From Candidatus Zixiibacteriota bacterium (GTDB taxonomy: Bacteria > Zixibacteria > MSB-5A5 > GN15 > FEB-12): a stretch of 64,000 nt of DNA. Position numbers and translations under genes: made by a program. Shown piece after piece: positions 52,750 through 62,238 of this stretch. The DNA is taken from assembly GCA_028289585.1 (NCBI GenBank), contig JANQPI010000020.1, positions 470,039-534,038 on the forward strand. The letters are read 5' to 3'. The notes under the pieces were generated by a model. That model did not search any database and was not told the origin of the DNA. It was given only the letters and a program-made list of their open reading frames with translations. Positions within the stretch are counted from its first letter, which is position 1; each line of letters starts with the position of its first letter.

Positions 52750-53999
52750 GCGTCACGATTCGTCCACTGGCCGAGGCCAACTTCCACGAGTATGTCACAA
52801 TCGTCGGCGAGGCGTTTCCCGGTATGGATGTTCTCGATCCCTCCGGGATCGCGTCATTTACGAACGGGATGCGGAAGCTTCTCAACGACAAAAGGTGTCA
52901 GCTTTTTGGTGCATACGAGGGAAGTCGACTCGTGGGTGGGATGAACAACATCGACTTCGAAATGACCGCTCTCGATCAGACGGTCGGGTGTGGTGGCCTT
53001 GGTTTTGTCGTCGTTTCTTTAGCCGACAAGAAGCGCGGAATTGCCAAAGCACTTGTCCAGTACCATCTCAAGCACTGGCATGACCGCGATTATGCGTTTT
53101 CGTCACTCTGGTCATTTCGCCCCGATTTCTACCGACAGATGGGCTACGGGTATGGTGCCAAGGGGTACTTGTACGAATTTCTGACATCGGCCTTTCCGGA
53201 TAGCGGCGATGCCTCGCACATTCGCAAGGTTGAGAGCGAAGATCTCGTCGCTCTTACTGAGTTCTACAACGGCATTGCGGCGCGAACGAACGGCATGTTT
53301 GCGTCCCGAGTAGAACACTGGCAGTTTTCCCGCGAGTGGTCACCCAAAGCCCGTACCTATGCCTATTTCGAGGACAACAACACGATTCGCGGCTTCTGTC
53401 GCTTTCGTTTTGAAAGTCTCGGTGAACAGATGTCGCACGATGCCCGCGTGCTGCAACTCCAGTATGATTCACCGGAAGTATTGGCGGCGTTCTGCACCTT
53501 CTTCCGTCGACAAGCGGACCAATTGCGGCGTATTCGGCTCACCTCGTATGATCCCAATCTGGAATACCTGGTCGGTGATCCGCGAGATGCTACCGGTGAG
53601 GTCTTCCCCATGGTCTTTCATCGTGCTGGTATTCATGGCGTGGGGATCATGTATCGGATTCTTGATACGGAGAAGATCTGGACCCACCTGGCCGGTCACA
53701 ATTTCAATGATGAAACGGTGACACTCGCCATTACAACGACCGACACGCTGACCGCATGGAACAACCGCGCAGTTGTGGTCCGGTTCGAGAGCGGAACGCC
53801 TCAGGTCGTCAGAAACGTCGACATCGACTGCGAGCTTCGGATCGATCTCGGCGATCTCGCCTCACTCCTGCTGGGGAGCGTTGATATCGAGACACTGCAC
53901 CGCTACAGTCGCATCCGTGTATCGGATCCCACCCGACTCGACCAGCTGAATCGACTGTTCGCCGTGCCTCAGCCGCCGGTAAACGATATCGGATTCTAG
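52746..53999 (+). CDS. Eis-like GNAT acetyltransferase
   Basis: 417 residues. N-terminal GNAT with the acetyl-CoA loop KKRGIAKALV (about 97-106), a second GNAT-like region (about 155-300) and an SCP2-like C-terminal domain (about 305-405), the Eis layout. Eis uses its C-terminal carboxylate in catalysis; here the chain ends DIGF. Family members acetylate amines, including some aminoglycosides, but the natural substrate here is unknown. Confidence 0.85.
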   Translation: MSVTIRPLAEANFHEYVTIVGEAFPGMDVLDPSGIASFTNGMRKLLNDKRCQLFGAYEGSRLVGGMNNIDFEMTALDQTVGCGGLGFVVVSLADKKRGIAKALVQYHLKHWHDRDYAFSSLWSFRPDFYRQMGYGYGAKGYLYEFLTSAFPDSGDASHIRKVESEDLVALTEFYNGIAARTNGMFASRVEHWQFSREWSPKARTYAYFEDNNTIRGFCRFRFESLGEQMSHDARVLQLQYDSPEVLAAFCTFFRRQADQLRRIRLTSYDPNLEYLVGDPRDATGEVFPMVFHRAGIHGVGIMYRILDTEKIWTHLAGHNFNDETVTLAITTTDTLTAWNNRAVVVRFESGTPQVVRNVDIDCELRIDLGDLASLLLGSVDIETLHRYSRIRVSDPTRLDQLNRLFAVPQPPVNDIGF

Positions 54000-54042
54000 C
54001 TGCTTTCCTGGCTGCGAACGTATAACTCTCGATCAGCAGCCT

Positions 54043-55275
54043 ATGTCATTTGAACGCTTCATCGCCAATCGCTATTTTGCGTCGGGTCGCATGTTTGTCG
54101 CGGTCTCGACGTGGATCACGATCATTGGTGTTACCCTTGGTGTCGGCACGGTCTGTTTTGTGATGTCGATGCACAACGGATTCGAACACGAAATCCGGTC
54201 GCGGCTTCTTGGCACCACGTCACACATCTCCGTATTCCCGCTCCAGCAGACATACATCACCGAATATCAAGAGTTGGTTGATACGCTGGCGACATTCGAC
54301 GGTGTCCGGGCGGCATCGCCGTTCATTTACTTCAAGGCCGGGATATCGTCAATCAATGCAGGCGACGGAATCGTTATCCGCGGTATTGACCCGGAGCTCG
54401 AGAGTCGCACGGCCGAAATCGATGACAAGATGATTGCGGGTTCCTACTCGTTCGACCCCCAGATTGACGCACGAGGTGATACCCTCCCGGGCATACTGGT
54501 CGGAACGGGGTTGGCCGATCGAATGTCGGTGTTTGTCGGTGACGCGGTTGTCCTCTACGCGTTTCTGTCAGCGGAGGAGCTTCGCTCGAATCGTCGTCCC
54601 CGTATCGCAAAGTTTGCTGTCACCGGAATCTTCGAAACCGGAATGCACGAGTGGGACGGGCAACTGGCGTACATTGATCTACCTGCTGCGATGGATCTCT
54701 TCAAGACGGGAGGTGGTGTTACCGCCGCCCATCTCAAGTTAGACAACATTTACGAGGCCGATGACATTGCGAGGGTGATCGATTCCAATCTTGGGTATCG
54801 GTACGATGTGGTACCATGGAACGTACTCCACCGTAATCTCTTTGCCTGGATCGAAATGGAGAAACTGGTGCTGTTTCTTGGCTTCACGCTCATTGTCATT
54901 GTCGCAGCGTTTTCGATCATCTCAACGCTCGTGATGCTGACGATGGACAAGCGTTCTGAAATTGGCATTCTCAAAACGATCGGCTCAACGCCCGGGGCGA
55001 TTCTGCGCATTTTTCTTCTGAAAGGGCTGTTCATTGGCGTGAGTGGTGTGCTTCTCGGCTGGGGGCTGGCCGGGTTAGCAGCCTGGCTACAGAATGAGTT
55101 TGAATTGATTCGGCTGCCCGGTGACATCTATTTCGTCTCCTATCTCCCGATCGACATCCATCTGACCGATTTCCTGATCGCCGGAGGGCTGACCTTGGTC
55201 ATCTGTCTGATCGCGGCCTGGTTCCCAGCCCGTCAGGCAGCCCGAGTTTCGGTGATCGAGGTGCTCCGCCGCTAA
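54043..55275 (+). CDS. Lipoprotein-releasing ABC permease (LolC/LolE family)
   Basis: 410 residues: TM1 (about 20-48; ITIIGVTLGVGTVCFVMSM), a periplasmic MacB-PCD domain (about 50-265), and three FtsX TM segments (about 275-400; MLTMDKRSEIGILKTIGS). Extracts lipoproteins from the inner membrane for the LolA route. Only one permease gene is present, so it likely works as a homodimer (LolF-like) with the ATPase downstream. Confidence 0.92.
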   Translation: MSFERFIANRYFASGRMFVAVSTWITIIGVTLGVGTVCFVMSMHNGFEHEIRSRLLGTTSHISVFPLQQTYITEYQELVDTLATFDGVRAASPFIYFKAGISSINAGDGIVIRGIDPELESRTAEIDDKMIAGSYSFDPQIDARGDTLPGILVGTGLADRMSVFVGDAVVLYAFLSAEELRSNRRPRIAKFAVTGIFETGMHEWDGQLAYIDLPAAMDLFKTGGGVTAAHLKLDNIYEADDIARVIDSNLGYRYDVVPWNVLHRNLFAWIEMEKLVLFLGFTLIVIVAAFSIISTLVMLTMDKRSEIGILKTIGSTPGAILRIFLLKGLFIGVSGVLLGWGLAGLAAWLQNEFELIRLPGDIYFVSYLPIDIHLTDFLIAGGLTLVICLIAAWFPARQAARVSVIEVLRR

Positions 55276-55338
55276 GCTAAATGTTTGGGAGATATGGGCG
55301 AAAATAAGACTACAGGCGATAGCCAACAGGATGATGGA

Positions 55339-56049
55339 ATGAGCAATCGACAGGGACGTGACAGCGTGGTGCTCGCCGCACAACGCGTGGCTCGAACATT
55401 CAGAACCGCTCGCGGTCCGCTGACGGTTCTGAACGGTGTCGACTTGACCCTCAGTCGGGGGGACTTCGCCTGTATCGTCGGCGCCTCGGGGGTCGGTAAA
55501 TCGACCCTGCTCCACATTTTGGGTGGTCTCGACCGGCCAACAGAGGGAACTGTTCAACTCGGCGCTGAATCACTTGTCGACCGTTCGGAGACCGATCTTG
55601 CCCGCTTACGAGTGGAGAAGCTCGGTTTTGTCTTTCAGTTTCACTACCTCCTGGAAGACTTTACGGCACGGGAAAACGTGATGGTTCCGCTGATCCTGGC
55701 CGGTCAGGACCGTCGCGAAGCCGGGGAGCGAGCCGAAGGGCTGCTTCAGGAAGTTGGTCTTGCCGAACGGATGACCCATCGTCCCCGCGAACTTTCCGGG
55801 GGGGAGCAACAGCGCGTGGCTGTCGCCCGGGCTCTGGCCAATGAACCAGAGCTGGTGCTGGCCGATGAGCCGACCGGCAATCTTGATACGGCGACGGCAG
55901 CGACCGTGCATGAACTCCTGGAAGGATTGGCCGAGAACGGACGGACGACATTTCTGGTGGCCACGCATAATCGTGACCTTGCTGATCGCTGCCAGCGGCG
56001 CTTGACGTTGTCTGAGGGTAAGCTTCACGAGGAGACAGCGACCAACTAA
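55339..56049 (+). CDS. lolD: Lipoprotein-releasing ABC ATPase LolD
   Basis: 236 residues from ATG 55339; in-frame starts at 55294 (ATG) and 55285 (TTG) would add 15-18 residues. Walker A GASGVGKST, Q-loop FVFQFHYLLEDFTARENV (typical of LolD/MacB ATPases), signature LSGGEQQRVAVARAL, Walker B LVLADEPTGNLD and ATHNRDLA. Pairs with the permease upstream. Confidence 0.93.
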   Translation: MSNRQGRDSVVLAAQRVARTFRTARGPLTVLNGVDLTLSRGDFACIVGASGVGKSTLLHILGGLDRPTEGTVQLGAESLVDRSETDLARLRVEKLGFVFQFHYLLEDFTARENVMVPLILAGQDRREAGERAEGLLQEVGLAERMTHRPRELSGGEQQRVAVARALANEPELVLADEPTGNLDTATAATVHELLEGLAENGRTTFLVATHNRDLADRCQRRLTLSEGKLHEETATN

Positions 56050-56075
56050 TACGACTCTTATATTCAGGGGGCTGA

Positions 56076-56264
56076 ATGAAAAGGTGTGATGACTGTGCGA
56101 CGCGGGAAGGAACGATTGGATACACGATTATGCGAATGGGGAGAACTCATTCGATTCGTATCTGTTCCTCATGTGCGCGTCGTCGTGGACTAAGCCGCGA
56201 GATGACCGCGGCGCACGACCGGTCGGTGGCCGAGGAGAAGAAACGACATGTCGCTGTGCAATGA
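56076..56264 (+). CDS. Small zinc-finger protein, paralogue of the McsA N-terminus
   Basis: 62 residues. Cysteines at 4, 7, 30 and 33 (MKRCDDCATREG; RICSSCARRRG) have exactly the spacing of the first zinc finger of McsA encoded next (C4, C7, C30, C33). It overlaps mcsA by 17 nt. It occupies the place where ctsR is usually found in Firmicutes. It may be a duplicated adaptor finger; function unknown. Confidence 0.78.
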   Translation: MKRCDDCATREGTIGYTIMRMGRTHSIRICSSCARRRGLSREMTAAHDRSVAEEKKRHVAVQ

Positions 56265-56820
56265 TTGCAAGAAGCGAGAGGCGACTGTGAAGATCACGCA
56301 GGTCGTCGGTGCCAAGAATGTCACCATGCATCTCTGCAACGAGTGTGCGGCGGCCCGTGGTTTCCATTCACCGCTCGACCAGGTCCCGTTTCCGCTCAAG
56401 GACATTCTTGCCAACATGGTCAAGTCGCCGACCCAGCCGATTTCGGCCAAGGCAAGCGGTGAACCGATCGCGTGCGAGAGCTGTGGGCTGGAGTTCGATG
56501 AATTTACGCGTCTGGGTCGATTCGGTTGCGGTGGGTGCTATCGTGCCTTTCGTCCGCGCATCGAATCGATCATGCGTAAGATTCACGGCGCGTCATTGCA
56601 TCGGGGTATGAATCCGATGTCAGCCCTTGGCTCAAGTGGGACTTCCGATGCCCTGCCGGTCCAGGAGGAGGCTCGCCTCCAGCAGGAATTGAAGAAGGCA
56701 ATTGCGACCGAAGATTTTGAACGCGCCGCCGAACTCCGTGACAAGATTCGCCTGCTCAAGGAGCAGATCGAGGCGAATGAAACGGAACCGTCAACCGCCG
56801 CGGTTGACAAGGCAGAATAG
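56248..56820 (+). CDS. mcsA: McsA, activator of the protein arginine kinase
   Basis: 190 residues. Two treble-clef-like zinc modules (C4/C7/C30/C33 and CESCGLEFDEF with GCGGCYRAF, about 75-110) and a C-terminal UVR motif (about 140-172; LQQELKKAIATEDFERAAEL). In the McsAB-ClpCP system it activates McsB and links to ClpC. Followed by mcsB after 11 nt. Confidence 0.93.
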   Translation: MSLCNDCKKREATVKITQVVGAKNVTMHLCNECAAARGFHSPLDQVPFPLKDILANMVKSPTQPISAKASGEPIACESCGLEFDEFTRLGRFGCGGCYRAFRPRIESIMRKIHGASLHRGMNPMSALGSSGTSDALPVQEEARLQQELKKAIATEDFERAAELRDKIRLLKEQIEANETEPSTAAVDKAE

Positions 56821-56831
56821 GACACGAATCC

Positions 56832-57914
56832 GTGAGCGACATCAAGTTTGAAGAGATGGCCAAGACTCCCGCACCGTGGCTTTCCGGTGCCGGTGAGGAG
56901 TCGCTCGTGGTGCTCTCCACCCGTGTCCGATTAGCGCGCAACGTGGCTGGATGCCAATATCCGACAGCTGCGGATGCGGAAACGCGGCAGCGAATCATGG
57001 GGTACGTTGACTCCGTTATGTCCCGCTCTGATCTGCTTGGCTCCGGTACGTTCTGCAAAGCAAATGAGCTTGAGATGCTCGATCGCGATTTTCTTGTCGA
57101 GCGACATATCATTTCGCCGGTCTTCCTGGGTCATGATGATACGGCCAAAGGGGTCTGGATGGGCTCCGACGAGCGCCTGTCGATTATGGTCAATGAGGAA
57201 GACCATTTCCGTGTACAGGGGCTATCCGCCGGCCTCGATGTCTCTGGCGCGTATCAGATGGCAGCCAACTACGAGCGAGAGATCGGCCAACATCTTGAAT
57301 TCGACTACGACGCTGACTTCGGTTATCTGACGGCCTGCCCGACCAATGCCGGCACGGGGATGCGAGCCTCGGTGCTCATTCACCTTCCCGGGCTCGTGCT
57401 GACCAAGGAGATTGAACGCGTTATCCAGCGCCTAACACAGTCCGGACTGATTGTGCGAGGGTACTACGGTGAGGGTTCGGACGTTGCCGGGAACCTGTTC
57501 CAAATTTCAAATCAGAACACACTCGGTATCACCGAGGCAGAAATTATGTCGCAAATCCTGCGGTCTGCGCAGGAAATAGTTTCCGAAGAGGCCGAAGCCC
57601 GCCAGCACCTGATGGATCAGGCGCAGGATATGATCGAGGACAAGATCTGGCGTGCGTACGGTATCTTAAAAACTGCGCGCATGCTAAGTGGCGATGAGGT
57701 CATGAACCTCCTTTCCGCAATTCGCCTCGGCCACGCACTGAAGATAATTGACTTCCTGACGGTATCGCTCATCAACGATCTGTTGTTGTTGTCGCAGCCT
57801 GCACATCTCCAGAAGTTCTTTGGCACCGACATGGATGCCGAGCGGCGGGACCACGCCCGTGCACAGCTGGTGCGGGAAAAACTACGGAACAGTATCTCTG
57901 ATGACGGGGTTTAA
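56832..57914 (+). CDS. mcsB: Protein-arginine kinase McsB
   Basis: 360 residues from GTG. Phosphagen-kinase fold that phosphorylates Arg on misfolded proteins, marking them for ClpCP. Family blocks: LSTRVRLARNVAGCQYP, the catalytic loop LTACPTNAGTGMRASV, and RGYYGEGSDVAGNLFQISN. The C-terminal RRDHARAQL retains Arg residues implicated in pArg sensing. Confidence 0.95.
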   Translation: MSDIKFEEMAKTPAPWLSGAGEESLVVLSTRVRLARNVAGCQYPTAADAETRQRIMGYVDSVMSRSDLLGSGTFCKANELEMLDRDFLVERHIISPVFLGHDDTAKGVWMGSDERLSIMVNEEDHFRVQGLSAGLDVSGAYQMAANYEREIGQHLEFDYDADFGYLTACPTNAGTGMRASVLIHLPGLVLTKEIERVIQRLTQSGLIVRGYYGEGSDVAGNLFQISNQNTLGITEAEIMSQILRSAQEIVSEEAEARQHLMDQAQDMIEDKIWRAYGILKTARMLSGDEVMNLLSAIRLGHALKIIDFLTVSLINDLLLLSQPAHLQKFFGTDMDAERRDHARAQLVREKLRNSISDDGV

Positions 57915-57979
57915 CCATTGCGCCACGACCGTGCGACCACATAGATTTTGACCTTCACGTAAGGTAAGGACGCGTAATC

Positions 57980-60436
57980 ATGAATGAGATGTTTACCGAA
58001 GCCGCCCGAAAGGCGATTGAGTATGCCCGCGATGAGGCGGCGCGCCTGCGGCACGACTACATCGGCACCGAACATCTCCTACTCGGTCTCATTCGACTGG
58101 GTGAGGGGCGCGCGGTTGAGGTGATTGGCAATCTGGGTCTGGACCTCGACGATCTCAAGGCATCGATCGAGGAAGTCGTGCAGCCGTCCGGTGGCACGAT
58201 GACCATGGGGCAACTGCCACTTACGGCCCGGGCGAAGAAGACCCTTGAGGTCTCGGGTCAGGAGGCACGAGCACTCAAGTCGAAGGATATCGACACCGAA
58301 CACATTCTCCTCGCTTTGCTCAAAGATGAGGAGGGTGTCGCCGCTCAAGTGCTCTCGACGTATGAAATCGACTACAAGGAAGCCTACGAAGAGCTCAAGA
58401 ACATCCAGAGCGGCAAGCCGTCGAATTACAAAAAGAAACGCAAGAAATCAAAGACGCCTGCGCTCGACCACTTTGGCCGGGATCTCACGGAACTCGCTCG
58501 GCGCAGCCGCCTCGATCCGATCATCGGTCGCGATAACGAAATCGAACGTGTCTGCCAGATTCTGTCTCGACGCAAGAAGAACAACCCCGTGCTCATCGGT
58601 GAACCGGGTGTTGGTAAGACAGCGATTGTCGAGGGATTGGCACAGCGCATTGTCGAAGGCAACGTTCCGCAGATTCTTGAAAACAAGCGCGTCGTTACAC
58701 TCGACATGGCGTCGCTCGTCGCCGGTACGAAGTATCGCGGCCAGTTCGAGGAGCGTCTCAAAGCGGTGATGAACGAGATCATCAATTCGTCCGATGTGAT
58801 TATCTTCATCGACGAGTTACACACGATCGTTGGAGCCGGTGGTGCCGAAGGCTCGCTTGATGCCTCGAACATCTTCAAGCCGTCACTCGCTCGTGGCGAG
58901 TTGCGCTGCATTGGTGCTACCACCTTAAACGAGTACCGCAAGTACATTGAGAAGGATGGTGCTCTTGAGCGTCGTTTCCAGACCGTGATGGTCGAACCAC
59001 CGTCCGAAGATGCGACGATTCAGATTCTCAAAGGCCTTCGCCCGAAGTACGAAGAGCATCACAAACTGATGATCTCCGATGAGGCGATTGAGTCCGCAGT
59101 CAAGCTGTCGAATCGATATGTGTCCGGCAAATACCAGCCGGATAAGTCGATCGATCTGATCGATGAAGCCGGGTCACGGGCGCATCTTTCGACGTATACG
59201 CGCCCTGATACGTTTGCCGAGTCGGAGCAGAAGATCGCTGATCTGCAGGAAAACAAGGACGAGGCGGTCCAAAACCAGGCGTTCGAGACAGCGGCCCAGC
59301 TCCGCGATCAGATCAAGGCCGAAAAAGAGCGCCTCGCGGATATGCAAAAGGAATGGGAAGAGCAGCGTGAAAAGGAACAGATCACTCTTAGTGGTGATGA
59401 TGTTGCCGCGGTGCTGGCCAAGATAACGGGAATTCCTCTCTACCGTCTTGAGGAAAAAGAATCGCAACGCCTCCTCCGGATGGAAGAAGAGTTGAAGAAC
59501 GTTATTGTCGGTCAGAATGAAGCGATTGAGGTGCTGGCGCGCTCGATTCGTCGTGCCCGTGCCGGCCTTGGCGATCCGCGCCGGCCGATCGGAGCGTTTA
59601 TCTTCCTTGGCCCAACAGGCGTCGGTAAGACAGAGCTGGCTCGCGAGTTGACAAAGTTCCTCTTCGATGACTACGACGCGCTGATCCGCATTGACATGTC
59701 TGAGTACATGGAGAAGTTTGCGGTCTCACGCTTGATCGGTGCGCCTCCAGGCTATGTCGGTTACGAAGAGGGCGGACAGCTGACCGAAAAAGTCCGTCGT
59801 CAGCCGTACTCTGTCGTATTGCTTGACGAAATCGAGAAAGCGCATCCGGATGTGTTTAACATCTTGCTGCAGTTGTTTGATGATGGCGCATTGACCGATT
59901 CCTTCGGTCGCAAGGTCGACTTCAAGAATACGGTTGTCATCATGACGTCGAACGTCGGAACGCGTCAACTTCGCGAAGAGAAGCAAGTTGGTTTCGATGC
60001 CGAGGAAGAGCTTTCGACCGAGACGATCCGGAAGCGTATTGATGCCGAGATGAAGAAGCTTTTCAGCCCGGAACTGCTCAACCGCGTCAACGAGACGATT
60101 ATCTTCCAGTCGCTGAATCGCGATCACATCAAGGAGATCATCGACATTCTCCTGGTCGATATCGCGAAGCGATTGGCTGAAAAGGGGATTTCATTCCAGC
60201 TCACCAAGGCGGCGAAGGCATTTCTCGCGGAGAAGGGGTACGATCCGCAGTACGGAGCTCGGCCGCTCAAGCGGGCACTCCAGAAGTACCTTGAGGATCC
60301 GCTCGCCGAAGAGATCCTGCGCGGCCAGTTTGCGGGGGATCTGGATCTCATGATCGACGTCGAGAACGACGACCGGTTGTCGTTCCAGTTCAACTCTGGT
60401 GCCGAAGCAGATCGTAAAGAAGAGCGTGTCACCTAA
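57980..60436 (+). CDS. clpC: AAA+ unfoldase ClpC
   Basis: 818 residues. N-terminal Clp repeats (about 2-145), AAA-1 with Walker [10 protein letters not shown] (about 210) and Walker B VIIFIDEL, a UVR-bearing middle domain (about 415-455; [20 protein letters not shown]), AAA-2 with GPTGVGKTE (about 545), and the ClpP-docking VGF loop ([10 protein letters not shown]). Unfolds substrates for ClpP with McsB as adaptor. ClpP is not in the window. The gap before it has a short ACCTT/AAGGT dyad but no CtsR box. Confidence 0.97.
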   Translation: MNEMFTEAARKAIEYARDEAARLRHDYIGTEHLLLGLIRLGEGRAVEVIGNLGLDLDDLKASIEEVVQPSGGTMTMGQLPLTARAKKTLEVSGQEARALKSKDIDTEHILLALLKDEEGVAAQVLSTYEIDYKEAYEELKNIQSGKPSNYKKKRKKSKTPALDHFGRDLTELARRSRLDPIIGRDNEIERVCQILSRRKKNNPVLIGEPGVGKTAIVEGLAQRIVEGNVPQILENKRVVTLDMASLVAGTKYRGQFEERLKAVMNEIINSSDVIIFIDELHTIVGAGGAEGSLDASNIFKPSLARGELRCIGATTLNEYRKYIEKDGALERRFQTVMVEPPSEDATIQILKGLRPKYEEHHKLMISDEAIESAVKLSNRYVSGKYQPDKSIDLIDEAGSRAHLSTYTRPDTFAESEQKIADLQENKDEAVQNQAFETAAQLRDQIKAEKERLADMQKEWEEQREKEQITLSGDDVAAVLAKITGIPLYRLEEKESQRLLRMEEELKNVIVGQNEAIEVLARSIRRARAGLGDPRRPIGAFIFLGPTGVGKTELARELTKFLFDDYDALIRIDMSEYMEKFAVSRLIGAPPGYVGYEEGGQLTEKVRRQPYSVVLLDEIEKAHPDVFNILLQLFDDGALTDSFGRKVDFKNTVVIMTSNVGTRQLREEKQVGFDAEEELSTETIRKRIDAEMKKLFSPELLNRVNETIIFQSLNRDHIKEIIDILLVDIAKRLAEKGISFQLTKAAKAFLAEKGYDPQYGARPLKRALQKYLEDPLAEEILRGQFAGDLDLMIDVENDDRLSFQFNSGAEADRKEERVT

Positions 60437-60465
60437 CCGGAGACCGCACCGACAATTCAGAACTC

Positions 60466-60499
60466 ACGACGGGTGCCCGAAGGGTTGGGTGCCCGTTGT
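60466..60499 (+). terminator. Stable hairpin after clpC
   Basis: Arms 60466-60478 and 60487-60499 pair over about 13 bp with three G-U wobbles, around an 8-nt loop. Only a weak T-rich run follows (TTGTCTT), so terminator strength is uncertain. It lies 30 bp after the clpC stop and before the rpmA promoter. Confidence 0.5.
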
Positions 60500-60543
60500 C
60501 TTAGAGTGTAAGATGTTGGTAGGCAGCGGATTAGAGAACGGGC

Positions 60544-60571
60544 TTGCGATTCGGCGAGTTTCGTCTATATT
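60544..60571 (+). promoter_or_regulatory. Probable sigma-70-type promoter of rpmA
   Basis: TTGCGA at 60544-60549 and TATATT at 60566-60571 are spaced by 16 bp, about 58 bp before the rpmA start. One mismatch in the -10 and two in the -35 relative to consensus. Confidence 0.5.
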
Positions 60572-60628
60572 CCCCGCTCGCCCAAACGGGCGATCTGACC
60601 AACGATTTGAGAGAACGAGGATACCGAT

Positions 60629-60886
60629 ATGGCACATAAAAAAGGCGTCGGCTCATCAAAGAACGGCCGCGACTCCAACGCTCAGCGACGCGGAACGAAA
60701 GTCTACTCCGGTGCGAGCGTAACGGCCGGATCGATCATTGTCCGGCAGCTCGGTACGCCGATTCGACCGGGTGTCAACGTGGGCATTGGCAAAGACAACA
60801 CGCTCTTTGCCAAGATCGACGGTACCGTCCGCTTTGAGCGCGTCGGTAAATCCCGCAAGCGTGTATCGGTCGTTGCTCCCGAATAG
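60629..60886 (+). CDS. rpmA: 50S ribosomal protein L27
   Basis: 85 residues of the large-subunit protein at the peptidyl-transferase centre. It begins [20 protein letters not shown], the mature-type N-terminus without the cleavable extension of Firmicutes, and keeps [16 protein letters not shown] and [10 protein letters not shown]. The usual upstream partner rplU (L21) is absent, and the gene has its own promoter and terminator. Confidence 0.97.
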   Translation: MAHKKGVGSSKNGRDSNAQRRGTKVYSGASVTAGSIIVRQLGTPIRPGVNVGIGKDNTLFAKIDGTVRFERVGKSRKRVSVVAPE

Positions 60887-60908
60887 TATCCTGACTGCAA
60901 TCATTTCA

Positions 60909-60944
60909 ACGCGTGGAGTTGCCGCTCCACGCGTTTCTTTTTTG
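60909..60944 (+). terminator. Rho-independent terminator of rpmA
   Basis: A perfect 11-bp stem AACGCGTGGAG/CTCCACGCGTT with a 6-nt loop, followed by TTTCTTTTTT. Confidence 0.92.
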
Positions 60945-61035
60945 TCCATTGTACAAAACGTTTTTGGCGACCGGGACAGTCTGCAACCCGATACTCTGTT
61001 CAGGCGTGTAACCTACGGGTAACAGGTTTCGGACT

Positions 61036-62238
61036 ATGGTTTCGGTAGTGATAGTGTCGACCTTGATGGCAATGGCCGTGGGATCTCCCGACCACGGGTT
61101 GATGGAGATGGCGGGCTATTCTGCTGAACGTATGGAGTTGGCTCGCTCCTATCATGCCGCCGTCGCTCCCACTAAGTGGGTTTTTGCCATCGCACCGATT
61201 GTCATCTATGCCTTCATCGCCGCCACCGGCTGGGGCGGTCGTCTTGGACGGCGCCTCGAGCGACGGTTGCCGTCTCCGCTCGCCGTCGTGCTTGTCTGGC
61301 TGCTGGTCGGCCTGGCTGCCTGGTTGGTGCTTCTTCCCATGCTTATCTACCGAGGCTTTCTGGTTGAGCACGTCTACGGCTTTTCATCGCTGACATTCGG
61401 AGAATGGGTGCTGCGCTCGTTTGGAGCGCGGCTTGTCTACATCGCAGTGGCGGCCATCCCTCTGCTGCTCTTCCATCTGACCTGGACGAGAATCAAGCGA
61501 TGGTGGCTGACCGCCTCATTAGCCTCTGGCCCGCTCATTGTCGGTGGTATCGTTCTCGCACCACTCCTGGTCGACCCGATTTTTAGTTCATTCTCCTCGC
61601 TTCGAGACGGACCAGTGCGGACCCAGGCGGAAACGATGGCCAACGCAGCCGGTATCCCCGACGCAACATTGCTTGAGATCGATGTTTCCGCACGATCAAC
61701 ACGGCTGAACGCGTACGTTACCGGACTCTGGGGGTCAAGCCGTATCGTCCTCTATGACAATCTCATCGAGCACCTCGCTCCCGGAGAGGTGGCATGGGTC
61801 CTGGCTCACGAGATCGGTCACTATACTCGCCACCACCTCTGGATCGGAGCGCTTTCGGCCTGGTTGATAACGGCTGGTGCCCTCAGTGTCTTTGTCCGCG
61901 TCGTGCCCGGCATTGCGTATCGCTGGCGGGAACGACTCAAGATCGATTCGATCCGTTCGGCAGGCGCGGTCCCGCTCATCATGACCTTTGTTGCCGCGTC
62001 GCTGTTCGTCACACAGCCGGTGGCAATGGCGATCAGTCGTGGAATCGAAGTCAATGCCGACCACTACGCTGCTATGTTTCCCGGGCTCGATCGCTCCGAT
62101 GGTATCGCTGCCGTTGGTCGTCTCGCCGATTTTAATCTGGGTGACCCCGATCCGCACCCGCTGACACATACCTGGTTCGGATCGCATCCCACGCTCCAGC
62201 AGCGCCTCTCTGTTCTCGCCACCGAGGTCGAACGATGA
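61036..62238 (+). CDS. M48 (Ste24/CAAX-protease-like) membrane metallopeptidase
   Basis: 400 residues with about six TM segments. Zinc site HExxH is H258-E259-x2-H262 (LAHEIGHY) and the third ligand E338 (IEVNADHYA). The layout of N-terminal TMs, a soluble SxRSTRLNAYVTGLWGSSRI block and TMs around the active site matches Ste24-type M48A enzymes. Cleaves membrane-associated peptides or takes part in envelope quality control. Its stop overlaps the next start. Confidence 0.9.
   Translation: MVSVVIVSTLMAMAVGSPDHGLMEMAGYSAERMELARSYHAAVAPTKWVFAIAPIVIYAFIAATGWGGRLGRRLERRLPSPLAVVLVWLLVGLAAWLVLLPMLIYRGFLVEHVYGFSSLTFGEWVLRSFGARLVYIAVAAIPLLLFHLTWTRIKRWWLTASLASGPLIVGGIVLAPLLVDPIFSSFSSLRDGPVRTQAETMANAAGIPDATLLEIDVSARSTRLNAYVTGLWGSSRIVLYDNLIEHLAPGEVAWVLAHEIGHYTRHHLWIGALSAWLITAGALSVFVRVVPGIAYRWRERLKIDSIRSAGAVPLIMTFVAASLFVTQPVAMAISRGIEVNADHYAAMFPGLDRSDGIAAVGRLADFNLGDPDPHPLTHTWFGSHPTLQQRLSVLATEVER

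Noticed and set aside
57945-57975. CtsR-type operator before clpC
   Set aside because: Only a short ACCTT/AAGGT dyad is present; the heptad direct repeat expected of a CtsR box is missing.
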